A DNA stretch of 64,000 nucleotides from Pogostemon cablin (Eukaryota > Streptophyta > Magnoliopsida > Lamiales > Lamiaceae): positions 30,189,736 to 30,253,735 of the forward strand of contig CM042952.1 of assembly GCA_023678885.1 (NCBI GenBank), read 5' to 3'. The translations under genes were made by a program, and so were the position numbers. The notes under the pieces were generated by a model. It made no database searches. It saw only the letters and a program-made list of their open reading frames with translations, and had not been told where the DNA came from. Each line of letters opens with the position of its first letter. The stretch's first letter is position 1. Shown one piece after another: positions 25,968 through 39,476 of the stretch.

Positions 25968-28413
25968 AAACTCAAAGTTGGCATATATTTCTCATCTGAT
26001 GTTAGGCATGTGCGTGGGTGGGTACCGTATGCTGCTCAGAGGTGACCTTATGCTATGAGCAGTCAAATGCAGTGTTCGAAGCCCCGGCTTCGTAGGAGTC
26101 AAAACCTCAAGAGTTGTTTCATACAGGAGTATCCATTCTGGTGTTGGGTGGTTTTTATAGATGAAGTGTCTGATTCATACGGCCAGCTAGAATTTGTTAT
26201 GATATCCTTAGTTTGCTTATTAGATTGCATGTAGCAATTGAATTTGGAACGTACACTCTCAATCATGTTGCTGTTGGCATCCAATAATTTTAGTTGGTTA
26301 TATTTCTGAGTTGGGCTTTGGGAATTATTGAATTTAATGTCGGAAGCCCATTGGTCTTGCGTAATCCAGCCCAATAGTTCAACCAAAATTTTGATTCGAT
26401 TCTGTTTGTTCAATTCCTTCCTAGATTTATCTTAACCTGTACTGTATGTTTAAAAACTTGCATATTTCATTGACTTTATTTACTTTTCAGGAGTTGGTAA
26501 AACAAAGGAGAGAGAATAATATAACCTGAGAGTTGAATCTTCTTCAGTGTTAAATGTAAATAACATCATTATCTTGAAATTCTTCGTAAATATATTAATA
26601 TTATTTTTATTAAAATAACTTTTGGATATGTTTTATACCTTATTCTAAAATTTTAATAAAATACTTTTGCATTTAAAAAATAAAATAAAATATGAAACAG
26701 CTTAATTTTAGCTGTGGATCATTATACGATTCCACAAGGTGCCAAAAATATTTGTATTTATTTGTGTGCATTCGGAATTTAACGAAGCAGCAATTACTAT
26801 GATGTGATAATGATTTTAACTACGAGTCCACCGGACTCTACAATCCTCCCTACCTCCATCAATGGCGGATCTCTCTCTACATACATACCTCACTTGCTCA
26901 CATCCTTGGTCGATCTGTTGTACTTCATGCCCTGCCCACATGGACTCAACCAATCCTTGTTTTTAACAAACACACCTTTTTAATATTATTTTTTTTATTT
27001 ATGTGGACCATTTCTTGTAAAATAAAAAATGGATCAAAATTATTAATTTGTGTGTGTGTGTGTGTGTTTTAACAAATAAATGGTTAAATTATATCCAACT
27101 TAAACTTAATTTATATTTCGTTGGACATCGCGCAATATTTTGTCTTGATTTTTATCTTTTGTGAGGTGATTGGTTTCACCATAGATATATACATGTCAAC
27201 CCCTGTATTTATTTTTCTAAAAATATGAGTAAAAATATAAAAAGTATTACAAATTACAATTGAAATAATATTTATAGGGTAGAGATTTATTGATTTGTAT
27301 GCAGACAATAAACCCATCAAAGTAAACAGACTTTTAACTTATAATGAATATTCTGAATCCATAAACACAAAGCAAACACACCTAGTGTGTGCTATTTATA
27401 AAATAAATTACATGTATATTAGTTATAACAAATTTATATCATTACATTTCTTATAAAATACTAATAATAAGTCAACTAATAACCTAAATCAAAGCCCAAA
27501 ATGTGGAATTCAAATTGCACACCATGAAAGATCTATATCATATGAAGCAATATTTATTATGGTACCATCCAAAGAAGTTGCATGTTAGGCATACCCACAA
27601 AATCAAAATCTGTCACACTTTACACTGCCAACTACCAAACTTAGATGTATTATTTATACATTTTTATTTCATATTATTGTAGTAATTAATGGTTTCATAA
27701 CATGTACTTATAAATCAGTTGTCCCACGTCAATATATTGTGCATTTTATTTTAAATACTTGTTAATTATTAGGGCTTGACCCAACATGTGAACTTGGGTT
27801 CTATTTTATCGAGCTGTCTTTATTAATTAGAATTAATTTTTTATTGCTTATTGTGTTAAAATCCAATATTTTCCAAACATTTTATCGAATTTCTACATCT
27901 ACATTAATACAAATGATCGGATGGAATATACATATAAAAAATCATAAAAAAAAATTATAACTTTTTATCTATACTATAAAATCGTTAGCACTTTTCATTA
28001 ACGAAGTATTATTTTTATTATAATTATAAAAGTTTTTACTTTTTATTTGTTTTATGAAAATCATTTCGTGAGACTGTTCTAAAAATTCTTTTCCATCCTT
28101 ACATCATAATTTATCGTTTAATAACCCTGTAATTTTATTTTTCACTCAAGAATAATATATGTTGTTTTATCCTCATTGTTCATATATTATTATTACACCC
28201 TTAATTAATGTACTACTTTCGTGACTTTAATATATGTTTGCAATGTTACTATATTACGAATATTAAAAAAATTACTTTATTTACTAATTTTAAAGTTATA
28301 TAGTGTTTTAAATAGTAAATAATGCATAAAGTAATTAATGTGAGAATCAAATTTTTAAATTAATTGAATTTGATATTTTATGTTGAATGTTACAAATTAC
28401 TATTATCTACAAA

Positions 28414-28455
<42 letters not shown>

Positions 28456-28927
28456 CATTATTATAGAAGTGAAAGAGTATTATTTAATTTATTTATTTAT
28501 TTATAGTAAGGTTCTTAAGTTCAAAGGAATGTAGCCAACAATCCACATGCACCCACTTCCACCAGCAAAAGGGCTAACCGCTAAAGTGCCCATATTCCCC
28601 ATACCTACAAAGTATTCTTTTTATTGTTTTTTAATTTTATTATAAGAACTTATATTGAAATATAAGAATAATATTAAATGATGAGACATTAATTTTGTTC
28701 TAATAATACTATTACCCTACTCTTTTATTTAGTTTTTATCCAATTAAAAAAATTCAAAAATAAAATACTAGTAATACATAATTAAAAGAAAAAAAAACTA
28801 TAACCATGAATAAAAATTAATAATATTAATCATTAGGAGTTAGAGTGACCTTTATAAATAAAATACAGGCAAAGACTCATTTGAAATCGTATCACAAAAG
28901 AGAATATGTGGAATAGATAAAAAATAA
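25968..28927. other. SAP2-like 3' UTR, then gene-free AT-rich DNA
   Basis: A short palindrome (CGAAGCC/GGCTTCG) lies near 26077-26092 in the probable 3' UTR. Further on there is a GT run near 27052-27067 and a (TTA)n microsatellite near 28415-28455. No gene or RNA was recognised. Confidence 0.45.
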
Positions 28928-29133
28928 TACTCTCTTCGTCTTTTGCTTTATGTACGTGAATTAATGAGTATTATTATTTTTTATATAAAGTTGGTGATTG
29001 TATTAGACTATTAATAAGGAATGGTTGGAAGTGATAGGTCATGTGTAAGTCCCTTTACTAAAAATGTAATATAGATACTTTAAGAGTAGATGAACTGACA
29101 AAATTGATACGTTAGTGATGGACGAAGGTAGTA
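28928..29133. mobile_element. Stowaway-like MITE (degenerate)
   Basis: TA-flanked with inverted ends CTCTCTTCGTC and GACGAAGGTAG, about 200 bp, non-coding. Confidence 0.5.
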
Positions 29134-30620
29134 ATATTAGTATATAAAATGTAAAATAATCATTGCTTTTTATTCTAATCTGAATATTTTTGTTCTAACT
29201 GAAATGGGCGGCCACCGTTCCGCAACTTGTCTCTCTTTCTGCATTTAATTAATTAATTAAAATTTTCCCCAACTTTTGCTTTTTCAGTCACTTTAATTTG
29301 ATTGCCATCTTCTATATTTTTATATTGCTGAGCATGTTTAATTTTTCTTCTTTATAATGATAAGGCATGAAATATGATATCATTTTTATTATTATTGCTC
29401 CATTTTCTGTTGTTGTCTTTATTTCTTCTTTTAAGTACTGAATCTGATTAATTTTGTCAATTTTATTTGATGTGCTATATTTGTTTTGTTAACCCTATTT
29501 TAGATGAAAATTTTAAAATAATTTATACGCTATATTTCTACGAATTGTTATCTTATCATCTCAGATTCACAAAGGTTCAAAGTTCAAACATATTTATATT
29601 TTATTTTTAAAAAATATTTATTTTAACAAACACGAGTTTTTTTATTGAAATATATTTAGTTTTAATTTAATAATTTCTAATCTACTTAAAAAAATAAAAT
29701 TTAATTAAAAAATAAAGGTTATTAGGAAAATTCTCTTGTACATCTACATATACATTAATTTTTAAAAAGAATTTATAAACTAATTTTCTGTAAATTTTTT
29801 TAATAAAAAGTTAAATAAAAAAACGATACATCTATTAGAAAATATATATGAGTACATTATTAAATAAAATCCATAAGAGATATAAGTGCATGTGTGTAGT
29901 ACCCAATGCACAGTTTTAAATTTTATGCTAGATGATATGATCTAATTTAGTTAACGAAAGTATTCACCTTTGAATGTCTGAGTTTAATGGAGACTTTACC
30001 AATTTTTACCAATCATATTAATTCATAATTTACCAACTTTTTATATACCTTTTTCAGTATATTTTTTCCTATATTAATAACCCATTTTACATACTCCTCA
30101 TATATACTAGTGATTGTTATAAAATTAAATTACTGAAATTTTCAACAAAAACTATATTATCAGTTTAAGAAATCATCCAAACTAATTTATCTAGTTTTTT
30201 TAAAACTTTTTTTCATATGCATCTCTTAAAAAAATTAATAATAATAATAAAAATAAAAATAAAAATAAAAAAGGCCATAATTAGAACTAGTGGGCATTAT
30301 TTTTAGAGATATGGTTTGTAGGCAGCAGCACATGGTAATGACATGCAAATCAGGGGAACTATGAAGGCGGCGCAGCGCATATGCCAAGTTTTGTAGATAC
30401 ACAATACCGTATATACATACATGTGCATATTTGATTTATCGATTTTAATTTGGTAAATTGTTATTTTCATTCCTCGAATCATTTGCATTTTAATGGTTCA
30501 TACTATGTTATTCTTAAAAAAAAATTCTTTATTTTTAAAATTTTGTGTTAATACTTAAAATAGATAATTTTAAACACTTAGATGTGTAGTGACCTAACAA
30601 TATTGTGGCAAAAATTTGTG
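29134..30620. other. Gene-free AT-rich DNA
   Basis: No open frame with domain features, no clear element ends and no RNA gene seen. Confidence 0.4.
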
Positions 30621-31045
30621 CTATCTCCGTCTCCTTGATAAGTGTCTGTTTGTTTTTTGCACTTGAATTAAGGAGTATGATATTTTAAAGTATAATGAGG
30701 TGAGATAAATGATATTTTAATGTGGAGTGAGTAGTTAGTTATATTAACGTTGAGTGTAGGCCCCATGTGTAGTAGGTTGAGTATAATAATATTATTGTGT
30801 GTGTTACATCAACCCAAAAAGAAAATGAATACTTTGTATCGGGACAGACCAAAATGACAAAATGAACACTTATTAAGGGGACGGAGGGAGTAATTGAATT
30901 GAGAAATATGAATGGGGATGCCTTTAAAAGAAAATTTATACTTTGTATTGTGACGGACTAAAATGACAAAATGAACACTTATCAAATGGATGGAGAGAGT
31001 ATTTGAATTGGGATATAGGAATTGAGATGCCTTCAAAAGCAAGTT
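30621..31045. mobile_element. Stowaway-like MITE with duplicated 3' end
   Basis: Ends CTATCTCCGTCTCC and GGGGACGGAGGGAG (30892) define a MITE of about 270 bp. The last ~109 bp plus flank are repeated in tandem: 30828-30936 and 30937-31045 share CTTTGTAT, ATGACAAAATGAACACTTAT and GGGATGCCTT-type blocks. Confidence 0.55.
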
Positions 31046-31189
31046 AAAAATTCACTTTTCTACAATTTTGAATATACAATAACTATAAACTTCATTATAG
31101 GACAAAATGAGTAACTTGTAAGAATGGTGATTTTATATGTTGTTTCTATTTCGGGAATTAACAAATTATTTAAGAATAAATAAAAAAAA

Positions 31190-31272
31190 TACTCCATCCG
31201 TTCCATTTTAATAGATACACTTTTTTGTAAATTACAAAAGAAGCATAACTATTAGAACGGGAGGAAGGAAAT
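31190..31272. mobile_element. Short Stowaway-like MITE remnant
   Basis: About 80 bp with ends ACTCCATCCGTTCC and GAACGGGAGGAAGG next to TA. Confidence 0.5.
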
Positions 31273-31301
31273 ATGTAAATATTTGGTACGAAATTATTAA
31301 T

Positions 31302-31530
31302 TTATACTCTCTTCGTCTCTTTGGAAATGGTCATTCTTATTCATTACATCCATCTCCTATTCTACCCAAAACAATAATGGATATCTTTATAGAGTCACAC
31401 TCATTCACACACAATATATATACAATTATACATTAAATGTTGTATCTATCAATTTTATTACACTTTAAAATTTCATATTTTTTATTTAAAAAAAAAACAA
31501 GAAAGAAAAAAAAAACGAATGGGACAAAGG
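31302..31530. mobile_element. Degenerate Stowaway-like MITE
   Basis: Left end ATACTCTCTTCGTCTC and right-side GAATGGGACAAAGGGG suggest a decayed copy. Boundaries are approximate. Confidence 0.35.
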
Positions 31531-32234
31531 GGTTATAAAAATGAATGTAGATACAAAGTGGAATCGCCTACTCTAGTCCAATAAAATAGTGAAGATGTTA
31601 ATAATGATAATTCAATTGATCTATAAGGGTTAGATCACTAGCCCTGCATACAAAGAGTCCTCTCATTTTGAGATGTTGCTTCTACACGGTGATTAAAAGA
31701 TTCGAACATTAATCATAAATATAAGATGTCACTTTTATAATGAGTTGAGTCGTTGACATCAACTTATAAAAATGAATGTAGTGAAACCTAATAAGTAGGG
31801 TGAGTATGTCTGCAATTACATAAAAAAAAAAAAAAAAGATATTAGTAGGAAGATTAGGCATAGAGGAACGTAGAAGTGAGAATAGATAAGATAGCGTATG
31901 GGATGAGAGTTCAATATTTAATGCTAACTCGTGATACGCTGTCAGAGTTGACGCCTTGACGGCTTAAAATAACAATCAATGAGCCGCCCGGTCCGGCCGT
32001 CACACTTTAACTCGGCCATTTTGAATTGTCGGTTTTGCCCCCACCACGTTCATCCTGACACCACCCAGGATTTCTCTTTTCTATTTTTAAAAGTTTCTCT
32101 CTAACTTAATTCTCACACCTAATTTTTATCAAATTCATTGAATGGATAATGATTTACTAATTTTAAACGGTGTGAATTATACGCCTCTGTGTGTGTGATA
32201 ACTAACATCTTTTTAAATCCTCCCTTACGAGAAA

Positions 32235-32641
32235 ATATCAATTTTGATCCTATATATTTTATAAAATTCAATTTTAGTTATCTAATTTTTAGAATTTTCA
32301 ATTTTAATTTTTTTAGTTTCAATTTTGATCTTATAACTTTTAATATTTCAATTTTAGTTCTATAAATTTCAAATTTAGTCCTATATCTTTTTAAATTATC
32401 AAAACTAGTCCTGTATGTTTCGTAATATGGTATAATTTATAAAGGACTGATTTTGATAATTCAAAAAGATATATGACTAAATTTGAAACTTATAGGACTA
32501 AATTTGAAATTTATATGACTAAAATTGAAATTTTAAAAGTTACAGGACCAAAATTGAAACTAAAAGGACTAAAATTGAATATACAAAAAGTTACAGGACT
32601 AAAATTAGATTTGGTAAAAGATATAGGACCAAAATTGATAT
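32235..32641. repeat. Long foldback (inverted repeat), ~200-bp arms
   Basis: The sequence is nearly self-complementary around a centre near 32438. It starts ATATCAATTTTGATCC and ends GGACCAAAATTGATAT. Each arm is built of degenerate 15-25 bp units of the form GGACTAAAATTGAAA or its complement. No coding capacity and no clear target duplication. Confidence 0.75.
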
Positions 32642-33447
32642 CTTCTTTAGTTCGTACTATGTTTTAATAATTCTCATTTTCTTTTTACACATTAATTAAA
32701 AAATATTATTATTTAATGTGTAGTAAGTAATTATATTAATAAAAGTTCATATTTTTATTTTATTAGTAGATATATTTGTATTATACGTGAATTAAAAAAA
32801 AATTATGTATGCTCAAAAAATGAAAAGGATGAGTCTCTTTAGTGAAAATAGAAAGTATGATTATGTTTATGTACATTCCATATCAAATTGAAGTTAATTT
32901 GGAAAACAATAAAAATAAAGTTTGTTATGAGCGAAATATACATGAAACGAGTTATATGATTTTGTATGTAAAATATATGATAATAAATAATACAGTACAT
33001 CAAGTATAAAATTTTAGATATTATAATATAATCACTATAAAAATAAAAAAGCATTATTTACCTTGATTTACTTGCTAAATACCAACAAAAGCCACATTTG
33101 TATTTAAGCAAAAAGTAGCTTAAATATCAATGAATTTATAATATTTTATATCATCAAAATAATATCAATTATTAATTATTAACGAATTACCAACACTATA
33201 TAAATTGTTAATAGATTTAATAGCACACCGTGTGAGTGACCATGTTTGTGTTCTTAAGAACACCGTGTCCCAAAATCCTACTTTTCCGAGAGTTGTAACT
33301 TTAGTATTAATCTCGTGCTTTTCAAAAGTTGTACTCTGGCCTCTAATAATATTAAATGTATACTTCATTTATCTCATTTCAATATTTACATATTTTCAAA
33401 TTTGACGTCTCATTTCAATCTTTACATTTCACGTTTTGGTAGATGGA

Positions 33448-35064
33448 TGATTGGTCGTATATAGTTGGGATGACCGATTAAAAAATCTATCGAACCACAG
33501 GGAGGAATGTACTAGAGTTTAAGCGATCTCAAGTTTATCGTGATTTTATAAGGACGACGGAATGGGATGGAGGATAAGCGTGCAAATGAACGCACTTAAA
33601 CTAATGCAAGAAATAAGATAAAAGCAAAGATAATGATGTGTTCCAAATGATAAAATGATGAGATTAGCAACAATCATGACATAGATAATTAAGTAATTAT
33701 GTAATTAATTATAATCTCTCATGGACAAGGTATAGAAGCAATCACTAATTCCACCTAAACTTTCTCTCGAGATGGATAGGATGTAGGCTCTCAATAAGAC
33801 TCCTAAAAGCACTTAGGATCTAGACCATAGCGAACATCTCCCACTAGGTACCAATTACTCTACGAGTTCCCCAACGAGATACTAAATCATAGGCAATATT
33901 CCTTTTTAAGGTACTATGAATTCACTAATGGCTTGGTTCTCCTCACCTAATCAACCAATCTCTCGATTAAGTTAATCAATGTTTTATCAAAGGGTTCTAA
34001 ATCTAGAAGGATATCTATATCTCATTCTAAATTAATGCACATGAAGTGTATGATGAAATGATTCAATGAACTATATAAATACATAATTGATTTCTCAATC
34101 TAATCATATGCACATGATAATTAATTACACAAATCATACATATACATCAAGCAATTCACATCAATGATAGAAATCACACAAATGCCTAATTAAGATTAAA
34201 ATCAATTTGCATAAAACCTAAATTATCCAACACCAATCATGGAGCTAATCTCACAAAGGAGATTAGTCTCTCATAGTTACAAGAAATTCAACATAGACAC
34301 TAAAATTCTTACAAAGCATGATCAACTATAAAGTCACAAAATTAGAATTAGATTACCCCTTTGAAGGTCTTTAATGGAGATCTTCTTCTTCTTCTTGTGA
34401 TCTCACTCTCTCTTGCTTCCTTGATCACTTGGATGTGGATTTGATGGAGGGGATCAAGTACGGATTGATAAATAATGGATGAAGATGATGGTGTAAAATG
34501 GAGAAAATGGTGTGTGAGGTGTGTGTACAGGGCAAAACCACGAAAATCTGATGAAATATTGAAGTATTGGGTTTATACCCCTAGGGAAACTTTTAGAAAG
34601 ATTCTGATTTTTTCTGATTTTTTGACCTACACGGCCCGTGTACGGTACACTGGTCGTGTACCGCACATGGCCGGCCGTGTGCGGAACACGGCCATAGGGG
34701 TGGCCGTGTAGGTGTTTCGGATGACGGAACAAGGCCAAAGCTTACAGGGCCTTGTTCGGTACACGGCTCGTGTAGGTGTTGGCCGTATACAGAATACTGG
34801 CCGTGTTGGTGTTGTCCCTGTTTTTCCTTCTTTCGTTTTGGCCCGTTATCTCTCGTTTCAACTCTAAATTGAGATCCGTTTTTTTCTAAGTCTTTCTTTT
34901 TTCGTCTAGATTATTTTTTACCTGAAAATCATACTTTTAAGCTCATTCTCACACATTCTCATAAAAATACAAAACACAACCAAATAGAACACAAATACGA
35001 ATAAAATAATACGAAAATACACATAAAAATATACTAAAATTTAGGTGAAAAATATCACTCATCA
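33448..35064. mobile_element. Solo LTR or short non-autonomous LTR-type element
   Basis: A 1617-bp segment starts TGAT and ends ATCA and is flanked on both sides by ATGGA (33443-33447 and 35065-35069), a 5-bp target duplication. It has no coding frame. The 34628-34800 part is rich in CACGGCC/GGCCGTG palindromic motifs and is much more GC-rich than its surroundings. The pattern fits a solo LTR, probably Ty3-type, left by recombination. Confidence 0.65.
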
Positions 35065-35236
35065 ATGGACCCACACAAATTAATTATTTCTCTTTCCATG
35101 GTCCCACACATCACACTAATACACAAACTCACTTTACATTAAAATATTATTTATCTCACATCAATATACATTAAAATACTATATTTTTTAATTTACGTGG
35201 AAAAAGCAAATGTAAAATTTAAAACGGGACGGAGGA

Positions 35237-35710
35237 AGTACTCACTCCATCCCATTTCAGATGGTAAACTTTCAATTTTGGGTTGTCCCACAAAAGTTTG
35301 CACATTACTAAAAAAGTAAAAAGTCAAACACAATCACCCTTCCCTATACACTTTATTTACAAAAAAAAATCACACTTACCTAACACACTTAATATACTTT
35401 ATCATTTACTCCCTCTGTCCCGCCCAAATAACATCATTTTACTATATTGGTCGTCTCATTCAAATTGCATCATTTTTCTCTTTTAGTAAAAATGGCACAC
35501 TAATGGCCACCACTACCCATCATATATCTCCAATACACATATCCACTTTATATAAAATAATAATACTCTTTAATCTACGTGAAAAAATAAATAGACCTCT
35601 TTGCTCGGGACGGAGGGAGTATTTATTAAAAAATCATAATATTCCTAAAAGTTATCACTTTTCTTAATTTCTGTACCAAAAGAGACATATAAACTTTTGT
35701 GGGACTTAGA
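35237..35710. mobile_element. Nested Stowaway-like MITEs
   Basis: An inner TA-flanked element (35407-35621, CTCCCTCTGTCCCG to CGGGACGGAGGGAG) sits inside an outer one. The outer left half begins ACTCACTCCATCCC and carries TTGTCCCACAAAAGTTTG. The outer right half carries the matching AAACTTTTGTGGGAC near 35691-35705. Confidence 0.6.
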
Positions 35711-36145
35711 GATTATAATATAAGAATTTATATTCTTAATTTTTTGAGAGAAAATCTTAATTATTTTTATCAAATGCTGCATGAGCTCGTGCACCTAAAG
35801 ACAAAGTAGATTAATCTAAAATAAAATTATTATTGTAAGAAAAATCAGTGTGATAATGACGATTAAGCATGTAATACCACGTTAGCATCATTTATCTAGA
35901 AACACGGCAGTATTGCAATAAGTTAAAAATGAGGAGGGTATAACCGTCCATTGAATCCCGCAATTTGCATTATACGCGTCCCTATGAGGCCATTATTCTT
36001 CACCATGACCGACCTTGCTCCCTTCAAATTCTAGCCCCCAATCACATCGCCCTCTTGACCATTTCCCCCCTCCCAATTCTCTCTCTCATCCCTCTCTCTC
36101 AATAATTAGGTGAGATCGCAGACGAATAATTTATCGCACAGATTC

Positions 36146-36664
36146 ATGGCGCAGAAAACAGAGAAGGAAGAAACGGAGTTAAAAGTCGGACCTGAGAACA
36201 TCACGCTTTGCGTCAAATGCGGCGTTGCAGCCAATTCCGTCACCAATAATCTCTGTCAGAATTGTTTCAACGCCTCCGCCGAGGCTTCGACCTCCGCCGC
36301 CACCTCAGCTGCCGGAGGAAAGCCTAAAATCCATGTCTTCGGGGACAAATCCTTTAGATCTACATCGTCCACGAGGTTATCTCCGCAAAGGAGCATTTAT
36401 CTTCCTGCCGGCAGTGGAGATCTGAAGAAGGACCCCGAGGTGGTGGAGGCTGCGCCTCCGGCGAAGAGAGAAGTTAACCGGTGCAACGGTTGCCGGAGGA
36501 AGGTTGGGTTGACCGGATTCAGATGCCGGTGCGGTGAGCTGTTCTGCGCCGATCATCGGTATTCCGATCGTCACGATTGCAGCTACGATTACAAAACCGC
36601 CGGCCGTGAGGCGATTGCGAGGGAGAATCCCGTGGTCAAAGCTGCCAAAATTGTCAAAATTTGA
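36146..36664 (+). CDS. A20/AN1 zinc-finger stress-associated protein (SAP5-like)
   Basis: One intronless frame of 172 residues. The start MAQKTEKEETE matches the Arabidopsis SAP5 type, so ATG 36146 is preferred over upstream in-frame codons. The A20 finger is C22-x2-C25-x11-C37-x2-C40; spacing at the first pair is one shorter than the C-x3-C seen in the other SAP of this window. A Ser/Ala-rich linker follows, then an AN1 finger at about 113-145 and the conserved end AGREAIARENPVVKAAKIVKI. SAP5 in Arabidopsis is an E3-active positive regulator of water-stress responses. The CDS is clearly GC-richer than its flanks. A pyrimidine-rich leader (about 36060-36105) lies just upstream. Confidence 0.95.
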   Translation: MAQKTEKEETELKVGPENITLCVKCGVAANSVTNNLCQNCFNASAEASTSAATSAAGGKPKIHVFGDKSFRSTSSTRLSPQRSIYLPAGSGDLKKDPEVVEAAPPAKREVNRCNGCRRKVGLTGFRCRCGELFCADHRYSDRHDCSYDYKTAGREAIARENPVVKAAKIVKI

Positions 36665-37332
36665 AAAAAAAAAAAATTTAAAAGAAGGGAACAGAGGACG
36701 AAAGAACACTCAGGCCGACTTATGTACTCGATCAACAAAGGAAATTTTACGAATCCTGAAGAAATTGAAGATTAAGAAATGAAGATTGGATGATCGTTTC
36801 TCGATGCCGCGATCTTTGTTTAATGCAGAAATGATGTCGACGTGAACCGTGAAATTGAGTGTTGAGGCTTAGCGATGTTTTTGCTTTAAATCTTTTTCTA
36901 CTTTTTTTTTAATTTATTTAGATTTCTCTTAAATTATTATAAACTAGAAATTATAGTTATTGTGACGAAATTAATGAAGATTCTTATAGTCTGTGATTTC
37001 CAGTTTTAAGATCAAAATCAATTGCAAAAATTATGAGTAAAATTTGTTTATCTGGTTCATCTTGTTAATGGAAAATTGTTGCATGTTTCTGGGTTTAGTA
37101 TTTCCGCAGTATTCCTAAAGTAGGGATACGTAAGCTATTGGGAATGGGTTAGGAGGGGGGTGGATTTGTCATTTCCGTGTGATGGTGACATTCTGTGTGG
37201 GTGCAGCTTTGTATCGTATCTCGTGTTGGTAATAACGATCAATTGGATATAATGAGATAACTTATTTTAATTTCCAACTGTTGTTGCATGTGAGGTATCC
37301 GAGTTGGGTCGGTATTCTATGAACAAGTGATT

Positions 37333-39476
37333 TGTATTTTTTTTATCGGGCAAATAAAAAATTTATTAAAATTGAATGGTACAAAGAGTATTAAAATTAC
37401 AAAATTATCAACAAATAAATAAAATTAGACGGTTGTCTGCAAAACTAATCTAGAGATGAAATGTCTCTAGCCAACTCTATAGGTTTCTCTTGATCTCATC
37501 AATAACTTTATATTTATCCCAGCACAAATTCTCAAAAATCACTTTATTTCCACACGGTCCACATAACACTTATCCAAGAGGTATTTTCAAAGTTAATACA
37601 TTTCTTACCATCAAGATAGTAGAGTGATGAATAAAATGTTTCTTGATTTCATTGTGTGAAACCCAACATATTTTTATCCATGAATAGAATGCAATCCAAA
37701 CTTCACGCACCTTATCACAATTGATGAAAAGATAATTAGAAGTTTTCTCGACGTTTCCACACAAAAAGCATCTTGCTTCATCTCTGGAGGCTAATATTTT
37801 CCTATGAAGTAAGTTAGACTTGGTAGGTAATCGGTCCCAAAGAAGTCTCCATGCCATTGTTGATGCCTTATGAGGGGCACAATTATTCCATATATCACAT
37901 AACTCATTTTCTAAAATCATCTCATTTCCTGAATTGAAATTTAGAGATAACAAAGCATCATAACATCCCCTCTTGTCCATCTTCCACCACCACCTATCAG
38001 TTTTATCCTCATTTAAAGGGAACATATACAAATAAGATAGAAACAGATCAAACATAGCATTCTCTCTATCAAATAGCTCTCTCCTCCACTTCCATGACCA
38101 TACACAAGCTCCATCAACTCAATCTCCTAAAGACCCAACAGAACAATCTTTATCACAACTAAGATTAAAAAGTTTTGGAAATTGAGTTTTAAGAGAAAAC
38201 TCTCCAGCCCACAAATCACTACAAAAATTTGTGTTTAAACCATTACCAATTTTGAGCTCTAAATTTTCCCAAAACCCCTTTCTCTCCAACACCATTAGCA
38301 ATCACACTTTTCTACCAACTAGACCATGAATTTTCTCTCAACCCCTTAATGACACCCGCTTCTCTGATTTCTAATACTCCATGAATAGAAATAATCACTC
38401 TAGCCCAAAGACTGTTTCTTTGCATAAAAAATCTCCAAATCCACTTTCCTATTAGCGCTTTGTTGAAGAGTTTTAAATCTTTTATACCCAAATCTCCCTC
38501 AGATTTTGGTTTTCAGATTGTATTTCAATTTAACCATGCAATTTTGTAATTGTTCTCCCCCCTCCCCACAGAAACTTACACTGTAATAACTTTAAATGTT
38601 GGAGGACAGTGCATGGAATAATATAAAAGGAGAAGTGATAAATAGGTAGAGAAGAAATTACCGATTTCAAGAGAGTTATTCTTCCACCCATCGACAACTT
38701 CTTTCCTTTCCACATGCTCAATTTCTTCTTCATTTTTTGTATCAAATGCATCAAATTATCAACTTTTTTATGATTGCTGCTAACCTTCATTCCGAGGTAT
38801 GAGAAAGGTACTGATCCAACAACGCATCCAAGAATAGAAGCCATTTCCACTAATGTCTGTCTCTCCACATTAATTCCCTTAAGACTGCACTTGTTATAGT
38901 TCACTCTAAGCCCAGATAGAAGTTCAAAAATTTTTTAGAATACGTATCACCAATATGTTTTCTGAACTTGCAATTCCCATAAAAATGGTATCATCAGCGT
39001 ATTGTAATAAAGGTACTTTTAATTTATCTCTGCCCAGTTCTACAGCCTCAAAAATTCCATTCTCAGTTTCCTTGGATACCATTGAGTTCAGAGTTTCTGC
39101 CACAATAAGGAAGAAGAATGGTGACAATGGGTTCCAACTTGAACTCTCCTGATCCACTCCCATTAACAAGAACTGTAGCAGTTGCTGTAGAAACGCATTC
39201 TCGTATCCACTTTCTCCACTTGGCACAAAAATTCATTCTCTCCAACATAAGATCAAGGAAGTCCCAATTAACTGAATCATATGCCTTCGCAAAATCAATC
39301 TTAAAAAATATTCTTTTCAGTTTTCTCTTGTTCGCCTCTTCCAAAGCTTCATTTAGAATCACAATCCCATCAAGGATTTGTATTAGCCCTGACTTTTCTT
39401 TAGCTTCATTTTCTTTTAAAAATAATGTCACCTCTCCATTTTCGGACAAACGTTTACGTTTGTTTTTTTTTCCTAA
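37333..39476 (-). mobile_element. 5'-truncated, decayed L1-type LINE
   Basis: Minus-strand fragments in several frames give RT motifs in order. Near 39300 is FFKIDFAKAYDSVNWDFL. Near 39130 is PLSPFFFLIVAETLNS. Near 39010 is YADDTIFMG, the catalytic YADD. At 38530-38904 is a post-RT segment with SYLGMKV and WKGKKLSMGGRITLLKSV. At 37570-38055 is a zf-RVT-like domain (WRLLWDRLPTKSNL...C.LCG). The 3' end carries a T8 run at 37337-37344 on the plus strand, consistent with a poly(A) tail. Multiple stops and frameshifts are present and the endonuclease is missing, so it is dead. Confidence 0.85.
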
